In this document: piece by piece, positions 42,323 through 51,225 of the stretch | Layout of the letters: every line of letters begins with the position of its first letter | Position numbering within the stretch: the stretch's first letter is position 1 | From: Halobellus captivus | Lineage (GTDB): Archaea > Halobacteriota > Halobacteria > Halobacteriales > Haloferacaceae | DNA length: 64,000 nucleotides | Assembly (NCBI RefSeq): GCF_003697845.1 | Contig: NZ_RDQE01000004.1 | Span: forward strand, 62,001 to 126,000 | Reading direction: 5' to 3' | Notes under the pieces: model-generated | Told to the model about the DNA's origin: nothing | What the model saw: only the letters and a program-made list of their open reading frames with translations | Databases searched by the model: none | Translations under genes and position numbers: made by a program

Positions 42323-44704
42323 GTGACGAACGATCCGCCGTGGGCCGACGTCTTCGGCCACGAGGAACCGTACCCCGAGCAGGCGGACGGCATCGACGCC
42401 GCGATCGACGCCGCCGAGGACGGGGGGTTCCTCGCGCTCGAGGGCGCGTGTGGAACCGGCAAGACGATGCTGGCGCTGACCGCCGGGATCGACCGCGTCC
42501 GCGACCCCGACTCCGACTTCGAGCGCGTGTTCGTGCTCACCAGCGTCAAACAGCAGCTCCGCCAGTTCGAGACCGACCTCGACGCCGTCAACGCGAACCT
42601 CCCGGACGACTACGATCCCGTCTCCGGACTGACCCTCGTCGGCAAGGCGGACGTCTGTCCGTACGCTCGCGAGAACCGCGGCGGGATCGACCGCGGGAAC
42701 GTCTACGAGCGTTGCGAGGGCCTCCGCGAACGCACCCGCAACCTCGTCGGCGAGGGCGGCGAGACGACGGCCGGAGCACTCGTGAGCGAGGCGCGGAGCC
42801 AGCAGGTCGGCCTGTTGGATTCGGGAGCCGGGTCCGTGAGCGGGGGAGCGACAGACGGCAGTGGGGAAGTCGACGACGGCGGAGCCGCCGACTACCTGAC
42901 CGTCGACGGCGAGCCGACGCCGTATCCGCCGGACACCGAGACGTTCGGCGAGACGGAGTTCTGCCCGTTCTATGCGGGCTTTCTCGACGACATCCCCGAA
43001 GACGGCGGCGACCCGGCCGAGGCGGTCCCGTTCGACGTCACCGAGCTCGGCCACGTCGACGCCGACGAACTCGTCCGCCTCTCGGCGAGTCACGGTTCGT
43101 GTCCCCACTCGGTGATGGGCGCGCTCGTGCCCGAGGTCGAGGTCGTGATCGGGAACTACTACCACGCGTTCGACCCGACGACGACCGCGACGTTCACGGG
43201 CGCGCTCCTCGACGACGCGACGTTCGTCGTCTGTGACGAGGCACACATGCTCGAACCACGCGTACGGGACCTCGTCAGCGACGCGGTCGCCGACGCGAGC
43301 CTCAGGGACGCCGTCTCGGAGATCACCCGCGTCGTTCAGCCGCTCTCGTTCGAAGCCGAGGGCGCGGAGTCGGACGACGCCGCGCTCGTTCGCGGGGAAC
43401 TCGAGGACGGCGACGTGACGCTCGAGGAGCTGGAGGCGGTGCGGGAGTTCTACGCGGACCTCCGGGCGGAGATCGACCGTCGGGTCACCGCCCACCTCGA
43501 CCGCGAACGCCCCGACTGGCGCGCGTCGATGCGCGAGCTCGCCGACGACGAGATCCCGCTTCGGGACCCCGAGGATCCCGGCGAGGACGTGATCACGACG
43601 TGGGCGAGGGAGGCCGGCTACGGCGACCGCGTCTGGTCGCGCGCGCCCGCGGTCGGCGCGACCGTCAAGCGCGTCCTCGACTCGCTCTCCGAGGAGGACA
43701 AACGGCGCGCCGCTCCCGGCGTCGGGCGGACGCTGAACGCGTGGTACCGCGAGGGACACACGGACTTCTTCCGGGCGATCGACCTCGAGCGCACCCACGA
43801 CGGGACCGCCCCGCCGGACTCCTGGCGGCGGGCGTACAACGGGAGCCTCGCGCTGTACAACTGCCTCCCGAGCGAACCGATCGGCGAGCGGCTCGGCGAG
43901 TTCGGCGGCGGGGTCGTGATGAGCGCGACGCTCGAGCCGATGGACGTGTTCCGGGAGGTGACGGGGCTCGACCACCTCGCGGAGCGGGGCCGGCCCGTCG
44001 TCGAACGGACGTACGGCCTCTCGTTCCCGCCGGAGAACCGCGCGAGCTTCGCCGTCGACGCGCCGAAGTTCACCCACGCCAACCGCGGCGCGCCCGGCGA
44101 GCGGACCGACGCTCGGCTCGCCCACCTCGACGCGGTCGAGACGGTCGCGCGCCGCGACGGCAACGTATTGGTCGGCGCGCCGAACTACGCCGAGGCGGCG
44201 TGGTTCGCCGACGAGCTCGACGCGCGCCTCGAGAAGCCGGTGCTCATCGACGAGTCCTCCGGCGACCGTGAGACCGAGTCGCTCAAGGACGCGTTCTTCG
44301 CGGGCGAGGGGAAGGTGCTCGTCACCAGCCTCCGCGGAACGCTCACCGAGGGAGTCGACTACCGCGGCGACCGGCTCTCCGCGGCGGTCGTCTGCGGCGT
44401 CCCCATCATCAACACCGCTCGACCCCGAACGCGAGCGGTGATCACGGCGTACGACCGTCGCTTCGAGTCGGGCTTCGAGACCGCGCTCACCGTTCCCGCC
44501 GTCCGGAAGGCTCGACAAGCGATCGGTAGGGTCATCCGAGGCCCAGACGAGCGCGGCGTTCGCGTCCTCCTCGACGCCCGATACGCTCGGGAGTCCTGGA
44601 ACGCCGTCCGCGAGTACCTCCCGGAACACGAACGAGAGGAGTTCCAGCCGGTCAGCACGGACATGCTCTCCGTCGCCCTGGACGGGTTCGAAACCGGAGA
44701 ATAA
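42323..44704 (+). CDS. XPD/DinG-family superfamily 2 DNA helicase
   Basis: 793 residues from a GTG start. Walker A EGACGTGKTML (40-50), four cysteines placed for a 4Fe-4S cluster (C112, C131, C214, C260), DEAH box (305-308), MSATLEP and the C-terminal TSLRGTLTEGVDYRG and QAIGRVIRG motifs. 5'-3' helicases of this family act in DNA repair. A 50-residue low-complexity insert interrupts the Fe-S domain (about 150-200). AGGTTTAACC (about 42287-42296) is a leaderless promoter. More than 500 residues of strand-coupled motifs make the call firm. Confidence 0.9.
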   Translation: MTNDPPWADVFGHEEPYPEQADGIDAAIDAAEDGGFLALEGACGTGKTMLALTAGIDRVRDPDSDFERVFVLTSVKQQLRQFETDLDAVNANLPDDYDPVSGLTLVGKADVCPYARENRGGIDRGNVYERCEGLRERTRNLVGEGGETTAGALVSEARSQQVGLLDSGAGSVSGGATDGSGEVDDGGAADYLTVDGEPTPYPPDTETFGETEFCPFYAGFLDDIPEDGGDPAEAVPFDVTELGHVDADELVRLSASHGSCPHSVMGALVPEVEVVIGNYYHAFDPTTTATFTGALLDDATFVVCDEAHMLEPRVRDLVSDAVADASLRDAVSEITRVVQPLSFEAEGAESDDAALVRGELEDGDVTLEELEAVREFYADLRAEIDRRVTAHLDRERPDWRASMRELADDEIPLRDPEDPGEDVITTWAREAGYGDRVWSRAPAVGATVKRVLDSLSEEDKRRAAPGVGRTLNAWYREGHTDFFRAIDLERTHDGTAPPDSWRRAYNGSLALYNCLPSEPIGERLGEFGGGVVMSATLEPMDVFREVTGLDHLAERGRPVVERTYGLSFPPENRASFAVDAPKFTHANRGAPGERTDARLAHLDAVETVARRDGNVLVGAPNYAEAAWFADELDARLEKPVLIDESSGDRETESLKDAFFAGEGKVLVTSLRGTLTEGVDYRGDRLSAAVVCGVPIINTARPRTRAVITAYDRRFESGFETALTVPAVRKARQAIGRVIRGPDERGVRVLLDARYARESWNAVREYLPEHEREEFQPVSTDMLSVALDGFETGE

Positions 44705-44764
44705 GGTGACGTTACCGGTCGACAATCGGCCCCTAACTACGTCGTCGGAGAACCGGGGAGACGT

Positions 44765-44917
44765 ATGGAATCCGCCAGTCGATCCCGACTGTACCACGTC
44801 GTCTGCCGTGACTGCCCGCTGGAGCGAATCTTCGAATCCGCGGACGAGGCCGACGGGTTCGTGTCTCGACACGTGGCCGAGACCGACCACTCGATGGCCG
44901 CCGAGCGCGTCGACTGA
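44765..44917 (+). CDS. C2H2-like zinc-finger micro-protein (50 aa)
   Basis: YHVVCRDCPLERIFESADEA, then FVSRHVAETDHSMAAERVD: a CxxC pair followed about 22 residues later by H-x5-H, the spacing of small haloarchaeal zinc-finger proteins. CCCTAACTACG at 44731-44741 lies about 28 bases before the ATG. Starts 60 bases after the helicase stop. Function unknown; likely a DNA/protein-binding regulator. Confidence 0.65.
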   Translation: MESASRSRLYHVVCRDCPLERIFESADEADGFVSRHVAETDHSMAAERVD

Positions 44918-44983
44918 CGGGATAGCGAATCGTCGGAACGTCGTGGTCGTCGAAGGGCTTCGAACTTCGGACGGGACCGCGGG

Positions 44984-45595
44984 TCAGTTCTCCCGGCGAG
45001 CGAACGCGAGGTTGCCCGAGACGTTCTTGATGTAGGCGCGGACCGTGTCGCCCTCCTGTGCGCCGGGAACGAAGACGGTGTACTCGCCGCGCTCGGCGAC
45101 GCCGTCGCCCTTGCGGCCGGTGCCGACGATCTCCAGCTCGTAGGTGTTGCCCTCCTCGATGGCCTCCTCCTGGCGCTGGGTGTTCGACGTCGTCTGCTTG
45201 GCGACCGGTCGGAACGCCCCGCAGGCCTCACACCGGAGCATCGGCGTCCGGTTCTCCGTCTCCAGTCGCGTGTCGGGCAGGCCGCACTCCGAGCAGGTGA
45301 CGAACGACTCGATGTACGAGTCGATCGCCGCCTGGAAGTCACGCTCGCGGAAGTTCCCGCTGTAGCGTGCGCGGCCGTCCTCGTACTGGCCGGCCGTCCC
45401 GAGCTCCTGTTGGATCTTCGAGTGGACGTGCTCGGGGTCGCGGCTCAACGCGTCGGCGATCGCCGAGAGGTTCGTCAGTCGGGTGAACGCGCCGTCCTTC
45501 TGTGCTTCGGGGTCGGGAACCGACAGCCGCTCGTCGGATCCGTCGAAGTCCGGGACCGCGTCCATCGCGCGGTCGAGGCTCGATTCGTATTCCAT
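44984..45595 (-). CDS. Translation initiation factor aIF2 subunit beta with C-terminal TRAM domain
   Basis: 203 residues. The N-terminal helical region and central alpha-beta domain (TRLTNLSAIADALSRDPEHVHSKIQQELG, GNFRERDFQAAIDSYI) match aIF2-beta; the zinc ribbon has C101/C104 and C122/C125. Residues 141-200 (EEGNTYELEIVGTGRKGDGVA ... GDTVRAYIKNVSGNLAFAR) form a TRAM RNA-binding domain, a fusion found in haloarchaea. With alpha and gamma it carries initiator tRNA-Met to the ribosome; the initiator tRNA gene is 550 bases away. Confidence 0.93.
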   Translation of the reverse strand: MEYESSLDRAMDAVPDFDGSDERLSVPDPEAQKDGAFTRLTNLSAIADALSRDPEHVHSKIQQELGTAGQYEDGRARYSGNFRERDFQAAIDSYIESFVTCSECGLPDTRLETENRTPMLRCEACGAFRPVAKQTTSNTQRQEEAIEEGNTYELEIVGTGRKGDGVAERGEYTVFVPGAQEGDTVRAYIKNVSGNLAFARREN

Positions 45596-45676
45596 ACGGA
45601 TACGAACGGCTGGCCGACGGAAATCGCTTCCGGGTTTCGAACGGGGCTCGCCGGTCCGCTCGCTCTCGATCCGCGT

Positions 45677-45862
45677 TCAAAGGACCGTCCGGAGCAGTCC
45701 GGCGACGAGGACACACACGAAGAGGTAGGCGAGGAGGACGAGGGCGTTCCGTTTGGGGGCGTTCGGCACCGCTCCCGGGAGGAGTTTCGGGATCGGGCGG
45801 AAGGGGACCGAACGGCTCTCGGAGCGGTGGTCCGGGTCCTCGTTCCTGTTCTCGTCGATCAC
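45677..45862 (-). CDS. Small C-terminal-anchored membrane protein (61 aa)
   Basis: GTG start at 45860-45862. A charged N-terminal half is followed by PNAPKRNALVLLAYLFVCVLVAGLLRTVL, one membrane helix at the very C-terminus (about 39-60). CTATACAC at 45892-45899 lies 30-37 bases before the start, giving leaderless promoter geometry. It follows none of its neighbours closely. Function unknown. Confidence 0.6.
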   Translation of the reverse strand: MIDENRNEDPDHRSESRSVPFRPIPKLLPGAVPNAPKRNALVLLAYLFVCVLVAGLLRTVL

Positions 45863-46145
45863 GAGCGGATCGTCTCGCCTTCGGTTCTTAGCTATACACG
45901 GGTGTAACCGGCTTAAGAACCCGTTAACGTCTTATACACGCCGGATCGTGTCCGTGAGCTGTTCTGTCCGCTGTGCCACGCGGGATGAGTGCGTCGACAG
46001 GTACGTCCCGTAGGCGGTTACCCTCGGCTTTCGCGGAGTCTCCCGTTCCCACGGACGGCTCCCGCCGCGTCGGTCGTCTCGAAAGCCCGAACTCCAGGGG
46101 AGAGATCCACGAAAGTCGGTCGGCGTCGAAGCGTCGAGGAGAAGT

Positions 46146-46219
46146 AGCGGGAGGTAGATTTGAACTACCGATCTCCGGGTTATGAGCCCGGCGGAATCTC
46201 CTGGCTATCCCATCCCGCT
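46146..46219 (-). tRNA. Initiator tRNA-Met (CAU)
   Basis: 74 bases, no encoded CCA. Acceptor stem AGCGGGA/TCCCGCT gives the A1-U72 pair of archaeal initiators; anticodon loop CTCATAA is flanked by the GGG/CCC stem pairs of initiator tRNAs; the T arm contains GGTAGTTCAAATCTACC. No intron. Lies between the small membrane-protein gene and ftsY. Confidence 0.95.
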
Positions 46220-46290
46220 ATCGTGAACAAGCCGGGGTAAACTGTTAAGGGTTCTGATCCCGCCGCCCGTGTGCGGTTCGCTCCCGCACG

Positions 46291-46300
46291 ATTTATAAAC
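46291..46300 (-). promoter_or_regulatory. TATA box for the initiator tRNA
   Basis: GTTTATAAAT on the minus strand, about 72-81 bases upstream of the mature tRNA 5' end. Initiation about 25 bases downstream would give a 45-50 base leader to be removed by RNase P. The best TATA match in the 113-base spacer downstream of ftsY. Confidence 0.6.
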
Positions 46301-46332
46301 GAATGCGGGCCCTCGACGGCGCGGACGGGACC

Positions 46333-47490
46333 CTACTCCTCGCCGAGCAGACTGTCGACGAGCGCCTCGGGATCGAACCGCGTCAGATCGTCGTACCCCT
46401 GTCCGGTCCCCAGGAAGAGGATCGGCTTGCCGGTGACGTACGCGACGGAGATGGCCGCGCCGCCGGAGGAGTCGGCGTCCGCCTTCGTCAACACCGCCCC
46501 GTCGATCTCGGCGGCCTCGTTGAACTCCTTCGCACGGTTGACGGCGTCCTGTCCCGCGACCGCCTCGTCGACGAAGAGCGTCATGTCCGGGTCGACGACG
46601 CGGTCGATCTTCTCCAGTTGCGCCATCAGGTCGTCGCTCGTGTGGAGTCGACCGGCGGTGTCGCCGAGGACGACGTCGATGTCGTTCGCCTCGGCGTACT
46701 CGACGCCGTCGTAGATCACGGCTGCAGGATCGCCGCCCTGGTCGTGGGCGATCAGCTCGCGGTCCAGCCGCTCCGCGTGCTCCGCTATCTGCTCGTTCGC
46801 GCCCGCGCGGTAGGTGTCGCCGTTCGCCAGCACCGACGAGTAACCGCGCGCCTCGAGCCACTCCGAGAGCTTGGCGATGGTCGTCGTCTTGCCGACGCCG
46901 TTGACGCCGGTGAAGACGATCGTCAGCGGCTTTTCGGCCTCGGCGACGCGTTCCTCGAAGTCGAACTGTCCGACCGCGATCACGTCGAGGAGCGCGTCGT
47001 GGAGCGCCCGCTCGACGAGCTCGCCCGTCGTCTCGACCTGCTTGCGCGACTCGCCGAGCATCGTCTCGCGGACCGTCTCGAGGATCCGCTCGGCGACGCT
47101 CATCTCCACGTCGCTCTCCAGGAGAGCCATCTCGAGGTCCCAGAGCGGCTGTTCTAGGTCCTCCTCCTCGATGATGATCCGGCCCGTCGCGAACGCCTTC
47201 GCACGCTGGAAGGTGCTCGGCTCCGTCGATCCGTCACCCCCGTCGTCGGGCGACCCGGCCTCCGAGGCGTCGGCTGCATCGCCCGCCGAGGTGGCGTCGG
47301 CCGCCTGCGCGGGTCCGGTTTCGGCGTCGGCGGCCGTCGAGGATTCGGTCGGGTTGGCGGCGGAGTCGGACGCGGACTGCTCGCTGCCGTCGGCCGTCGT
47401 GTCCTCGCTTTCGGGGACTTCTTCATCCTCCGTGGACTCCTCTACGTCCTCACGGAAGCTGCTCAGCTTGTCCTTCAGTCCGTCGAACAC
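46333..47490 (-). CDS. ftsY: Signal recognition particle receptor FtsY
   Basis: 385 residues. An acidic Ala/Asp/Glu-rich A domain (about 15-92, low complexity) precedes the N domain and the GTPase G domain: G1 GVNGVGKTTT (195-204), DTYRAGANEQ, DTAGRL, TKADADSSGG, and GTGQGYDDL at the C-terminus. Docks SRP-ribosome complexes at the membrane. Starts 11 bases after the prefoldin gene, in the order rpl18a-pfdA-ftsY found in many archaea. Confidence 0.97.
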   Translation of the reverse strand: MFDGLKDKLSSFREDVEESTEDEEVPESEDTTADGSEQSASDSAANPTESSTAADAETGPAQAADATSAGDAADASEAGSPDDGGDGSTEPSTFQRAKAFATGRIIIEEEDLEQPLWDLEMALLESDVEMSVAERILETVRETMLGESRKQVETTGELVERALHDALLDVIAVGQFDFEERVAEAEKPLTIVFTGVNGVGKTTTIAKLSEWLEARGYSSVLANGDTYRAGANEQIAEHAERLDRELIAHDQGGDPAAVIYDGVEYAEANDIDVVLGDTAGRLHTSDDLMAQLEKIDRVVDPDMTLFVDEAVAGQDAVNRAKEFNEAAEIDGAVLTKADADSSGGAAISVAYVTGKPILFLGTGQGYDDLTRFDPEALVDSLLGEE

Positions 47491-47501
47491 GGTCCGTTAC
47501 C

Positions 47502-47957
47502 TCACTCGTCGTCGGCCTGCCCTTGCATCTGCTGCATCTGCTGTTGTTGCATCTGCTGTTGCATCTGCTGGGCCTGCTGTTCGAGTTCCTGGCTCTCGTC
47601 TTCCAGATCGTCTATCTCCTCTTCGGTCTCCGCGATCCGGTCGTCGAGCGCGTCCTGTTTGCGCCGGAGGACGTCGACGGCGTCGTTCTGTGCCTGCTCG
47701 GCCGAGTAGTTGCCGCCGAGCGAGACGACGATCTCGTCGATGTCCTGGACCTCCGCGCGAACGTACGCGCCGCCGCCGAGCGGCACCTGGACCGTCGCGC
47801 CGGTCTCGAGGGTCTCGATGGCCTCGACGGCCTCGTCGATGTCGGCCTTCTCCTGGCGGTACTCCTCGACTTCCGTTTCGAGCGCTTCGAGCTCCTCGTC
47901 GAGGGCCTGAAGCTCCTGGGAGAGCTGCTGGAGCTGCTGTTGTCCGCCGCCCATCAT
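47502..47957 (-). CDS. pfdA: Prefoldin subunit alpha
   Basis: 151 residues. Two coiled-coil arms (about 8-50 and 90-135) flank a beta hairpin region (TGATVQVPLGGGAYVRAEVQDIDEIVVSLGGNYSAE); the C-terminus is a Gln/Met-rich extension. Chaperone that hands unfolded proteins to the thermosome. The start overlaps the rpl18a stop (TCAT, 47954-47957); the second Met would serve equally. Confidence 0.95.
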   Translation of the reverse strand: MMGGGQQQLQQLSQELQALDEELEALETEVEEYRQEKADIDEAVEAIETLETGATVQVPLGGGAYVRAEVQDIDEIVVSLGGNYSAEQAQNDAVDVLRRKQDALDDRIAETEEEIDDLEDESQELEQQAQQMQQQMQQQQMQQMQGQADDE

Positions 47958-48130
47958 GCCGCGGACACCTCCTCGATCTCGATCTGGGTGCGCTTTCGCC
48001 CGTGCTGGCTACCCACCTGCGTGTAGATGCGCTCGCGCGCGAGGTCCTCGTTCTCCGCCTCTACGTCCTTGCTGAACGGCTGGAATCCGTCCCTGCTCTG
48101 GAACCGTCCGCTCACGGTGTAAGTACTCAT
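47954..48130 (-). CDS. rpl18a: 50S ribosomal protein L18Ae (LX)
   Basis: 58 residues, ATG at 48128-48130. STYTVSGRFQSRDGFQPFSK, then VEAENEDLARERIYTQVGSQHGRKRTQIEI is the LX/L18Ae/L20a fold. Its last codons overlap the prefoldin start. A 105-base gap to eif6 with candidate TATA elements (GATACTT near 48155, GCTTTTAGG near 48166) suggests its own promoter in addition to readthrough. Confidence 0.95.
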   Translation of the reverse strand: MSTYTVSGRFQSRDGFQPFSKDVEAENEDLARERIYTQVGSQHGRKRTQIEIEEVSAA

Positions 48131-48235
48131 GTCCAGGCATCCGGCAGGGACAGGGAAGTATCTTCCTAAAAGCGGACGGCGGGACGGTATCGGAGGAAGG
48201 GACGAAAACGGGAGCGTGAGCGAATCTCTCGGCTA

Positions 48236-48901
48236 TCAGTCGATGAATCCGAGCGTCTCCTCGATGCGTCCGAGTTCGGGACCTGTCGTGTCCTCGCCGA
48301 CGACGTAGCCGTCGTCGCTCGCGATGAGTCCGGAGCCGACGAGCGGCGCGCCGTAGTTGACCGTCCCGAGGTCCGCTCGAACGTCGAGCGCCTCCTCGAC
48401 GGCCTGTAGCTCAGATTCGCGGGATTTCGGGTGACAGAGGACGCCCGTGTCGTTCGCGACCGCGGCGGTGCCGACCGTCCGAACGTCCGCCAGATCGCCA
48501 CGATCCACGGGCACGTCTAGCGTCCGTTTTATCGTCGTGATCGCCTCGCGCGGCAGGTCCGGGTGGACGTACGCGCCGTAGTCGTTGGCCAACACGACGT
48601 TGCCGGCGGCGTTGATCCGGCCGGGAAGCTCGGCTACCTCCCGGTCGGCGGCCTCAGCGATCCGGTCCTTCTCGCGGTCGGTGGCGCGTTCGGAGACGAG
48701 CACGCCGTTCTCGTTGCCGGCCGCGAGCGATCCGACGGTGTTGGAGCCGCCGACGGTGGTCGCGAGCACGTCGGCGTCGAGTTCCGCGCCGAGGTCGTCG
48801 GCGAGGTCGGCGTCGACGTCCGGCCTGACCAGGAGGAGGTCGTCGACGACGCGGGCGAAGACCCCCACGTACGACGAGCCGGTGAAGGTCGCCCGTAACA
48901 C
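48236..48901 (-). CDS. eif6: Translation initiation factor aIF6
   Basis: 221 residues from a GTG start. Five quasi-repeats of the pentein fold are visible: [74 protein letters not shown] and [18 protein letters not shown]. Binds the 50S subunit and prevents premature joining. Begins one base after the rpl31e stop. Confidence 0.97.
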   Translation of the reverse strand: MLRATFTGSSYVGVFARVVDDLLLVRPDVDADLADDLGAELDADVLATTVGGSNTVGSLAAGNENGVLVSERATDREKDRIAEAADREVAELPGRINAAGNVVLANDYGAYVHPDLPREAITTIKRTLDVPVDRGDLADVRTVGTAAVANDTGVLCHPKSRESELQAVEEALDVRADLGTVNYGAPLVGSGLIASDDGYVVGEDTTGPELGRIEETLGFID

Positions 48902-48902
48902 G

Positions 48903-49181
48903 TTACTCGGCGTGCTCGGCTTCGACGACCGGCTCGCCGTCCTCGACGAACCGGGCGGCGCGGACGCGGAGCTTGCTCGGCGGGTTCTGCCGGCCGTTCG
49001 CCCAGACGGCCTCGTTGACGGAGGCGTCGAGGATCACGTCGTCGCCGTCGACCGAGAAGTGCTTCGCGAGGTGTTCCCTGACGATCTTCACGGCGTAGTC
49101 GGCGCGCTGCTGGACGGGCTTCTCCTTGGCGTCGCGGAGCGGGACGGTGACGACGCGCTCCTCGAAATCACTCGTGCTCAT
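48903..49181 (-). CDS. rpl31e: 50S ribosomal protein L31e
   Basis: 92 residues: [62 protein letters not shown]; matches archaeal/eukaryotic L31e. Adjacent to rpl39e on one side (stop and start contiguous) and eif6 on the other, the conserved archaeal order rpl39e-rpl31e-eif6. Confidence 0.97.
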   Translation of the reverse strand: MSTSDFEERVVTVPLRDAKEKPVQQRADYAVKIVREHLAKHFSVDGDDVILDASVNEAVWANGRQNPPSKLRVRAARFVEDGEPVVEAEHAE

Positions 49182-49334
49182 TTACTCGTCGAGGTCGTTC
49201 CGGCGCCAGTTGCGCCGCTTGGGGTTGCGCGTGACGTTCATGTCGGTCTTCATCATGACCCACGCGGGGACGCGGGTGTTCTGGCGCTCCGCCTTCGCCA
49301 GACGCTTCTTTTTGGCCTTCGATTTGTCTCCCAT
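49182..49334 (-). CDS. rpl39e: 50S ribosomal protein L39e
   Basis: 50 residues, very basic: [20 protein letters not shown], then [23 protein letters not shown], the L39e exit-tunnel protein. The ATG 49332-49334 lies 27-34 bases from a TATA-like ATAAAA (49361-49366), so this is the leaderless head of the rpl39e-rpl31e-eif6 operon. Confidence 0.96.
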   Translation of the reverse strand: MGDKSKAKKKRLAKAERQNTRVPAWVMMKTDMNVTRNPKRRNWRRNDLDE

Positions 49335-49447
49335 AGTGGTCCACACTTCCGCCGGACCGCATAAAACCCCTTCCATACGGTCGCGTCGGCTCCGGCCTCG
49401 AACCGACTTTCGGCCGCCGATCCGTCGGCGATCGACCGTCGATCCGG

Positions 49448-50587
49448 TCACCAGTCGCGTTCCGCGAGCCCCGCGTAGAGGTCGCGACAGCGACCGAGCA
49501 CGTCGATCGAGACGCTTTCCGTCTCCGTGTGTGCCTCCCCGGGTTCGGAGGGGCCACACACGAGACACTCCGTCCCGGCCTCCGAGAGCCACCCCGCGTC
49601 GGTCGCGTGCGGTTTGGTGACGTGTTCCGGCCGGTCGAGCCCGCGTTCCTCGTGAACCTCGCGTGCGACCGAGAGCGCCGCGTCCGCGAACGCGTCGTCG
49701 CCACAGCCCATCGGCGGGAGGTCCTGGTCGACGGTCCACTCGACGCCCGGGACGCTCTCGGCGCGAGCGAGGTCCGCCCGCTCGCCGGGAACGGTTCGCT
49801 CGTCGATCGTCACCTCACACCGGTCGGGGATAACGTTCCAGGTGTCGCCGCCGTGGAACATCGTGACGACGACCGATCCCGTCACGTCCTCGCCGAACAC
49901 CGTCGTCTCGGGTGCGTCGAGGTCGCGGACGACGTCGACGGCGTCACAGGCTCGATAGATGGCGTTCTCGCCCGCGGCGGGCTCGGAGGCGTGCGCCGAC
50001 GATCCCTCCGCAACGAGCGTCGAGGCCCGGCGGCCCTTATGCGCGACGGCGACGTCGGTCACGCCCGGCTTCGAGTAGTTCGTCGATCCCTCGGCGACGA
50101 GCGCGTGATCGGGGCGGAAGCCCTCGTCGATCGCGTGTCGTGCTCCCTCGCCGCCGGTTTCCTCGCCGACGAAGGAGGCGACCGCGAGCTCGCGGCCCGC
50201 GGGCGGGGTCGCGTCGCGGAACGCGAGCAGACAGGCCGCGACCGCGCCCTTCATGTCCGCCGTCCCGCGGCCGTGGATCCGACCGTCCCGGCGCTCGACC
50301 ACGTACTCCCCGTCCGTCCCCTCGCCCGTCGTCTGTCGCTCCGCCGGCGGGACCACGTCGTGGTGACCGACGAGCGCGAACGTCTCCGAGTCCGGATCCG
50401 TTCCGGTTCCACGGTCGTGACCTCCTCCCGCCCGCTTGTACGCGATGACGTTGCCGGCGGCGTCGCGCTCGACGTCGGCGTCGGTCTCCGTTCGGAGCCA
50501 CTCCTCGATGGCGTCGCCGGCGGCGGTCTCGTCCTCGTGGGAGGGGATCGAGACCAGCCGTTCGGTCAGGTCCGCGAGTTCGTCCAT
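49448..50587 (-). CDS. M20-family peptidase/deacylase (ArgE/DapE type)
   Basis: 379 residues from the ATG 50585-50587. Metal and catalytic residues: GHHDVVP (H76, D78), GTADMKG (D111), GEETGGEG (E142, E143), a mid-protein dimerisation domain with KGRRAS and SSAHAS, and a late His in KPHATDAGW. Likely a succinyl-diaminopimelate desuccinylase, acetylornithine deacetylase or carboxypeptidase-like enzyme. An in-frame 138-codon upstream extension is low-complexity read-through and rejected. Confidence 0.9.
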   Translation of the reverse strand: MDELADLTERLVSIPSHEDETAAGDAIEEWLRTETDADVERDAAGNVIAYKRAGGGHDRGTGTDPDSETFALVGHHDVVPPAERQTTGEGTDGEYVVERRDGRIHGRGTADMKGAVAACLLAFRDATPPAGRELAVASFVGEETGGEGARHAIDEGFRPDHALVAEGSTNYSKPGVTDVAVAHKGRRASTLVAEGSSAHASEPAAGENAIYRACDAVDVVRDLDAPETTVFGEDVTGSVVVTMFHGGDTWNVIPDRCEVTIDERTVPGERADLARAESVPGVEWTVDQDLPPMGCGDDAFADAALSVAREVHEERGLDRPEHVTKPHATDAGWLSEAGTECLVCGPSEPGEAHTETESVSIDVLGRCRDLYAGLAERDW

Positions 50588-50690
50588 ACTCGCCCGTCGG
50601 GAGTCGGGCACATAAATACGGCCGGGAGAGCCCGAGCCGACGCTCGACGGGTCTCGTGGCGGGCGGCGGGTCACGTGGTGAACGCCCGGG

Positions 50691-50975
50691 TCACGTGGTG
50701 AACAGTTCGGTGTCGTCGGGGACCGCGAACAGCCCCATCCTGACCCCGGCGTCGAGCCAGCCGTACCCGTACGAGTAGGACGCGAGCGCGTTGACGGGGT
50801 CCCCGTTCGCCCGGAAGTGGCGGCCGTCCTCGAGGTACGACTCCGCCATCTCGACGACGTCGGCGGCGGCGTCCCCGAGCGGCGTGTCCGCCGGCGGGCG
50901 AGGGTCCGCGGCGTCGAGCGCGTCGGCGAGCATCCGCTCGTATCGGTCCGTCTTCTCCTCGAGATCGGCGGCCAT
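50691..50975 (-). CDS. DUF357-family protein
   Basis: 94 residues from the ATG 50973-50975: LEEKTDRYERMLADALDAA, then AADVVEMAESYLEDGRHFRANGDPVNALASYSYGYGWLDAGVRMGLF, the all-helical DUF357 pattern of archaea. The last codons and stop are duplicated in a 20-base tandem repeat just downstream. Upstream in-frame residues lack similarity and are excluded. Function unknown. Confidence 0.8.
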   Translation of the reverse strand: MAADLEEKTDRYERMLADALDAADPRPPADTPLGDAAADVVEMAESYLEDGRHFRANGDPVNALASYSYGYGWLDAGVRMGLFAVPDDTELFTT

Positions 50976-51081
50976 ACCGTCCGATCGCCGGCGGCGGACA
51001 AAAGTCACCCACACTCCTCCGACGAGGACCGATCGTACGGGTGTGTTCCACGGGCGCTCGGCCGGTCGACCCACGACACGG

Positions 51082-51090
51082 AACTATACG
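51082..51090 (+). promoter_or_regulatory. TATA box for the 36-codon ORF and its membrane partner
   Basis: AACTATACG (51082-51090) lies 25-33 bases before the ATG at 51115, the leaderless spacing. It is the only clear TATA match between the divergent DUF357 gene and the membrane-protein gene. Confidence 0.55.
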
Positions 51091-51114
51091 GGTCTCCGAC
51101 GCGTAGTCGGCGTC

Positions 51115-51225
51115 ATGTCGACTGTCGACGTCGCAAGCTGGGAGTACGAGACGCTTCCGCCGCCGCGGGACGGGAGCGAATCTCCCGTGTGTAAGCGGCC
51201 ACTACGGTCGGGGGAACCACCGTGA
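51115..51225 (+). CDS. 36-codon ORF coupled to a membrane-protein gene
   Basis: MSTVDVASWEYETLPPPRDG then ESPVCKRPLRSGEPP. ATG at leaderless distance from the TATA box; TGA (51223-51225) overlaps the GTG start of the next gene (GTGA), which suggests translational coupling. One cysteine, no membrane helix. Could be a leader peptide or a real micro-protein; no family recognised. Confidence 0.45.
   Translation: MSTVDVASWEYETLPPPRDGSESPVCKRPLRSGEPP

Noticed and set aside
42293-44890. 865-codon minus-strand frame opposite the helicase
   Set aside because: All helicase motifs (Walker A, DEAH, Fe-S cysteines) are on the plus strand; the antisense translation is low-complexity Arg/Val/Glu.
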